Of a stretch of 10,943 nucleotides of DNA, positions 7,439-10,943 are shown piece after piece; the stretch's first letter is position 1, and each line of letters begins with the position of its first letter. The notes under the pieces were generated by a model. That model searched no databases. It was given only the letters and a program-made list of their open reading frames with translations, and was not told where the DNA came from. The stretch spans positions 1-10,943 of the forward strand of contig JAZDHC010000116.1 in the NCBI GenBank assembly GCA_043806395.1. Direction: 5' to 3'. Made by a program: the position numbers and the translations under genes. The DNA comes from CG2-30-40-21 sp043806395. Lineage in GTDB: Bacteria > UBA9089 > CG2-30-40-21.

Positions 7439-8485
7439 ATGTCAGGTTTAGTTTCTATTATCATTCCATGCAGAAATGAAGAAAGATTTATCGGTAAATG
7501 CCTCGATTCTATCATTGCCAACGATTATCCAGAGGATAAACTTGAGGTATTGGTTGTTGATGGGATGAGTGAGGATGGGACAAGGGTAGTAATTGAGAAA
7601 TATGCTCAACAATCTACGAATATTAAACTTTTGAATAACCTTGGCAAGATTGTGCCGACTGCAATGAATCTTGGCATCAAAAAGGCGAAAGGTGATATAA
7701 TCATAAGAGTGGATGCGCACAATATATACCCCAAAGACTATATTTCAAAGACAGTCTATTGGCTCGAAAAAACTAACGCTGACAATGTTGGTGGGATATG
7801 GGTAACCCTTCCTGCGACAGATACACTAAAAGCAAAAGCTATTGCCTTATCCTTATCTTCTCCTTTTGGTGTGGGAAATTCCATGTTCCGAATAGGTGTG
7901 AAAGAGCCTACCTATGTTGATACTGTTCCTTTTGGTGCTTACAGAAAGGAAGTGTTTGATAAAGTTGGCCTTTTTAATGAAGAACTGGTAAGAAATCAGG
8001 ATATAGAGTTTAATTTACGACTAAAAAAAGCAGGAGGTGAAATTCTTCTGGTAGCTGATATTATAAGCTATTATCAAGCTCGATCTAATCTGAAAGATTT
8101 ATTTAAGCAAAATTTCTTAAACGGGTTTTGGGTAATTTACAGCATGAAGTTTGCCAAACTGCCATTTTCAATAAGGCATCTTATTCCTTTTGCCTTTGTA
8201 TTTTCTTTACTTAGTAGCTTTATTTTCTCTTTTCTTTATAAGCCTTCTATCTATCCATTTGCTTTTATAATCAGTACCTATATGATTACCAACATATCTT
8301 TCTCCTTATGGATTTCTCTTAAGAAGGATTTAAAATATCTTCCATTTCTTATTATCTCATTTCTTACCTTGCACTTCTCCTATGGTTTTGGCTCTATATG
8401 GGGAGTTATAAAGCTTGGTGTAAATAAGGTTAAGGTTTTGGCAAAGAAGTTTGCTAATATTTTCAAATGTATTTGTGAGGATTAG
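7439..8485 (+). CDS. GT2 glycosyltransferase, succinoglycan ExoA-like, with membrane tail
   Basis: The 348-residue enzyme combines a GT-A catalytic domain with a C-terminal membrane region. VSIIIPCRNEERFIGKCLDS at 5-24 opens the domain. Asp41 lies in VVDGMSEDGT, the DxD-region is IIRVDAHNIYP at 88-98, PFGAYRKEVFDKVGLFNE is at 164-181, and the acceptor acidic cluster NQDIEFNLRLKKAGG is at 186-200. RVDAH and the later QARSNLKDLFKQNFLNGFW at 213-231 are typical of the ExoA group of succinoglycan-type glycosyltransferases. Three hydrophobic spans follow at about 248-267, 272-293 and 301-325. AAGGAG at 7422-7427 gives the ribosome-binding site even though it lies inside the end of the preceding gene, which indicates tight coupling. 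The sugar transferred cannot be predicted. Confidence 0.9.
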   Translation: MSGLVSIIIPCRNEERFIGKCLDSIIANDYPEDKLEVLVVDGMSEDGTRVVIEKYAQQSTNIKLLNNLGKIVPTAMNLGIKKAKGDIIIRVDAHNIYPKDYISKTVYWLEKTNADNVGGIWVTLPATDTLKAKAIALSLSSPFGVGNSMFRIGVKEPTYVDTVPFGAYRKEVFDKVGLFNEELVRNQDIEFNLRLKKAGGEILLVADIISYYQARSNLKDLFKQNFLNGFWVIYSMKFAKLPFSIRHLIPFAFVFSLLSSFIFSFLYKPSIYPFAFIISTYMITNISFSLWISLKKDLKYLPFLIISFLTLHFSYGFGSIWGVIKLGVNKVKVLAKKFANIFKCICED

Positions 8486-8576
8486 TAAGCAGACCGAATC
8501 GAAATGCATTTTTTAAAATTGATGACTTGTGCTTCAATTCACATCATACTATTGCAATAGGAGTGTCCACATAAAG

Positions 8577-9396
8577 ATGCTAATCGACAAGTTATCTACT
8601 GAATACGAACTGCTGAATAAGTGCATTGCTTGGCATGTCCGACCACACCGGCAAGTGTTTCTTGAGGGTTTAGCTACCATATCGACATCTCTTCGTTTTG
8701 ATAATTTGAATGTGCTCGAACTTGGTGCTACTGCTCGGTCAACACTGAGTCCGTTTATGGTCGCCCGTGGTGCAAACTCGACGGTGACATGTTACTCTGA
8801 GGATGAACTTCCAAAACTTGATGGGACATTGTCGCAGATAGCCCAGCAGTATGGCCTTGCGAGGGAAAAATTCCATGTCTTGCAAGCAGACATTTTTGCA
8901 TTGGACAAAAAGGCCAGATTTGATTTGGTCATATTAAAAGATGTTCTGGGGGGGGGTTAATCGCCAACACGACCAAGCTGAGTTTCGGAAGGCGGTAAGC
9001 AATTGCTTGTCGATTCTGATCCCCAACGGACATCTTTTGATAATCGATAAAGCCCGCTCACTAAAGGTCATTCACTTGATACTCAGGAAAATAGGCTCAG
9101 CAGGCAGGAATGAATGGCATTATTTCACATTCGATGAACTCAAGCAACTGATTCCCAGAGGGCATTTCGAAACTGTTTTTGCCTCACACGGTATTTTGAG
9201 TTTTGGCAACTTTGGTGGTGGAATATTTCAAAAGGTGGCTGATTTTCTTGATGAACATTGCGTTGAAAGGTTTGTTCCCTTAGAAAAACGAGTTGTGTTC
9301 TCGCTTGTTTGCACAGCAAAAGTGAAGTCAGACACTGTAGCTTGCAACAAATCAGACATCACTCTGATGTCATCCTTGCGAGATGAGATATTGTAA
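8577..9396 (+). pseudogene. SAM-dependent methyltransferase interrupted at a nine-G tract
   Basis: Two overlapping frames together make one class I methyltransferase. The first part has the SAM-binding motif NVLELGATARSTLSPF at 45-60 and later ADIFALDKKARFDLVILKDV at 104-123. The second part continues with RQHDQAEFRKAVSNCLSIL and LLIIDKARS, the expected second half of the fold. At G tract 8948-8956 (nine G) the first frame runs into TAA at 8958-8960, giving 127 residues. With eight G the text becomes LKDVLGGVNRQHD and one 272-residue protein results. ATG 8577 is taken as the start, with AGGAG at 8559-8563; a GTG at 8529 is possible. The gene ends 13 bases before the aminotransferase and is richer in G+C than the neighbouring glycosyltransferases. 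It is either a sequencing error, a phase-variable gene in its off state, or a true pseudogene. The methyl acceptor is unknown. Confidence 0.8.
8948..8956 (+). repeat. Homopolymeric tract of nine G inside a coding region
   Basis: Nine consecutive G occur at the point where the methyltransferase reading frame breaks. It is the only G or C run of this length in the window, and it stands out against an AT-rich background. Poly-G tracts in surface-glycan genes are classic sites of slipped-strand mispairing in other bacteria (for example Campylobacter), and they are also classic sites of miscalled length in sequencing. Confidence 0.95.
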
Positions 9397-9409
9397 TCGA
9401 GGACGAGAG

Positions 9410-10573
9410 ATGAATTTAATGAAAAATTTGATTGAGAGATATGAAGATAAATTCAAAGACTATCTAAGTGTCAGTCATGCCTCCTCCTTTTGGAAGGGTC
9501 GGGTGGCATTATATGCCATCCTAAAGGCAATGGGGATTGGGGAGGGTGATGAGGTTCTTGTAGAGGGTTTTACCTGTGTAGTTGTGCCAAATGCGGTTAT
9601 CTTTGCTGGGGCAAAACCGGTTTATGTTGCACCAGATCCCAAAACATATAACATGGATATTAACCAGATTGAGTCTAAGATTACTTCTAAAACTAAGGCG
9701 ATTATTGCTCAGCATACATTTGGGTTACCGGCTGACATGGATGCTATCCTCGAGATAGCCCAAAGACATAATCTGAAAGTTATCGAGGATTGTGCCCCTG
9801 CCTTAGGAGCTACTTACAAGGGCAAGAAAGTTGGCGCCTTAGGTGATGCTGCTTTCTTTAGCACGCAGTGGTCAAAGGGCATTTCAACAGGATTAGGTGG
9901 TGTAGCAGTAACAAATAATCCAGAAATAGGGAAGGCAATCGAAAGATTTAAGAAGGAGTGTATGCCTCCATCTTATAGGGAAATGTCAACACTTTTTACC
10001 CAGTTAAGGTTGTATCAGATCATGTATAACCCAACACTCCATTGGTTTGGCATTAAAACTCACCGCTTATTATCAAAACTTGGTCTCTTCATCCCTTCTT
10101 CAACAAACGAAGATTTACTCAGCCCTCGAAAACCAAATGGATATGAAAAATTATTTACGAATTTTCAAGCAAAGATTGGATTGAGAGGATTTGAAAAATT
10201 AGACAAAGACAATGAGCATAGAAGATACATTGCAAGCTTATATGATGGATACTTAAGAGAAAATAACTTGCCTGTTGCTTATACTGAAAAAGCAGAGGGG
10301 CATATTTATTTAAGGTATCCATTGCTTGTTAAAGATAAAAATGCAATCCTGAAAGCGGCCCAGTTTCAAAACATAGAGATCGGTGATTGGTTTATCTCTG
10401 TGCTTCATCCCTTGAATGCTCCTTTGAACACAGCATGTTATAGAGATGGAGATTGTCCGGTAGGTGAGAAAATAGCCGTGCACCTTATAAATCTTCCCAC
10501 TCATTTGGGGATGAATAAGAAAAAGGTAGTGAAGGTGATAGAATTCTTAAAGAGAATGAGGGATAAGGTATAG
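9410..10573 (+). CDS. DegT/DnrJ/EryC1/StrS family PLP-dependent sugar aminotransferase
   Basis: The 387-residue enzyme belongs to the fold-type I aminotransferases that convert keto-sugar nucleotides to amino sugars, usually with glutamate as donor, in the cytoplasm. Expected landmarks are present. EGDEVLVEGFTCVVVPNAV at 45-63 covers the substrate and cofactor entry region, IIAQHTFGLPADMDAI at 98-113 and KVIEDCAPALGATYKGKKVG at 123-142 include the Asp127 that contacts the PLP ring nitrogen, and FFSTQWSKGISTGLGGVAVT at 149-168 supplies Lys156 as the likely Schiff-base lysine. Length is normal for the family. ATG 9410 is chosen because GAGGA at 9399-9403 precedes it by six bases; ATG 9383 would overlap the preceding methyltransferase. 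A methyltransferase remnant follows 11 bases later. The exact sugar product is not predictable. A few family members have other roles, but the glycan context favours aminosugar synthesis. Confidence 0.9.
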   Translation: MNLMKNLIERYEDKFKDYLSVSHASSFWKGRVALYAILKAMGIGEGDEVLVEGFTCVVVPNAVIFAGAKPVYVAPDPKTYNMDINQIESKITSKTKAIIAQHTFGLPADMDAILEIAQRHNLKVIEDCAPALGATYKGKKVGALGDAAFFSTQWSKGISTGLGGVAVTNNPEIGKAIERFKKECMPPSYREMSTLFTQLRLYQIMYNPTLHWFGIKTHRLLSKLGLFIPSSTNEDLLSPRKPNGYEKLFTNFQAKIGLRGFEKLDKDNEHRRYIASLYDGYLRENNLPVAYTEKAEGHIYLRYPLLVKDKNAILKAAQFQNIEIGDWFISVLHPLNAPLNTACYRDGDCPVGEKIAVHLINLPTHLGMNKKKVVKVIEFLKRMRDKV

Positions 10574-10584
10574 ACAACTCGTAA

Positions 10585-10803
10585 TTGAGCCACATGAACA
10601 ATCCCAGAAATCCCGATGTCAGAGGGGTAAAGAAGAGAGAAATTCAGCATCTTTTCCCGAATTGCACCTTTGATTTTCGACGAATAACCCTTGCTCCACC
10701 CATTACCCGCCTCTTAGCCCCATGCTCATGGTTAATCTGTTACCTTCTGGAAAAGCTCAAGGTTTTGAATACTCATTATTTGGTGGGTATCAAAAAATCA
10801 TAA
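10585..10803 (+). pseudogene. C-terminal remnant of a class I methyltransferase
   Basis: The frame encodes only about 70 residues. They look like the conserved tail of SAM-dependent methyltransferases found in polysaccharide loci: KKREIQHLFPNCTFDFRRI, then TLAPPITRLLAPCSWLICYL, LLEKLKVLNTHYL and a basic end GIKKS with a natural stop. The SAM-binding half is absent, and an in-frame TAA at 10582-10584 stands just before the frame. The 5' limit is therefore the break point, lying within about 20 bases of the aminotransferase stop. Nominal starts are TTG 10585 and ATG 10594, but I see no ribosome-binding site, so it is probably not translated usefully. A deletion that removed the N-terminal part and joined the remainder to the aminotransferase gene is the simplest explanation. 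Confidence 0.7.
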
Positions 10804-10943
10804 CCCAACTTCGCGACAAACCACCTAAAAACCGCCAAAAACCATCCAAAAAAGGCTAATTTCTGTTACCCCTAAAAAATAAGTCTTATCATATCAACAG
10901 GTTATGTAATTGGGTTATTGAAAATCGGTTTGTAGTGCCAAAA
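10804..10943. other. AT-rich non-coding end of the window
   Basis: No gene is visible in the last 140 bases. A/C-rich repeated words (ACCACCTAAAAACC, then ACCATCCAAAAAAGG) fill the first third. ATAACCCAA at 10800-10808 has a perfect 9-base inverted partner, TTGGGTTAT, at 10910-10918. This could be the leader of a gene or mobile element beginning just past the window, but no terminal repeat or transposase can be seen, so that stays open. Confidence 0.4.

Overview
The window is a segment of a surface-polysaccharide (O-antigen, capsule or exopolysaccharide) locus from a bacterium. Every confident gene lies on the + strand. The genes include a Wzx-type flippase and a Wzy-type polymerase, which are the hallmarks of the Wzx/Wzy-dependent pathway. 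The pathway, the low G+C content and the glycosyltransferase families fit an uncultured or environmental Gram-negative-type bacterium. No marker in the window fixes the phylum, so I do not name one.

Layout. 1-524: no convincing intact gene; a CTTCTC-type pyrimidine repeat, a possible minus-strand gene remnant and a tiny ORF just before the flippase. 525-2030: Wzx flippase. 2031-2433: a 403-base gap with possible decayed coding remnants. 2434-3444: class I SAM methyltransferase with an N-terminal pair of CxxC motifs. 3545-4603: GT2 glycosyltransferase of the rhamnosyltransferase-like (WbbL/COG1216) type. 4617-5906: Wzy-like polymerase. 5907-6203: a gap with a REP-like hairpin. 6204-7433: GT4 glycosyltransferase. 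7439-8485: ExoA-like GT2 glycosyltransferase with a membrane tail. 8577-9396: a second methyltransferase, put out of frame by a run of nine G. 9410-10573: DegT/DnrJ/EryC1/StrS aminotransferase. 10585-10803: the C-terminal remnant of a third methyltransferase. 10804-10943: no gene.

How the genes would work together (inference): the aminotransferase would help make an amino sugar nucleotide. The three glycosyltransferases would build a lipid-linked repeat unit, and one or more methyltransferases would decorate it. Wzx would flip the unit across the inner membrane and Wzy would polymerise it. The window has no initiating phosphoglycosyltransferase, no chain-length regulator, no export porin and none of the other sugar-nucleotide enzymes, so the locus should continue beyond one or both ends.

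The locus looks like a patchwork. G+C differs visibly between genes (for example 15/60 in 4681-4740 against 28/60 in 8641-8700), several spacers are large and hold what look like decayed coding fragments, and one methyltransferase is truncated. The observation most worth following is the nine-G tract in the second methyltransferase, which is either an assembly or sequencing error or a slipped-strand phase-variation switch. I found no RNA gene, CRISPR array or intact transposase, and nothing that amounts to a new kind of system.
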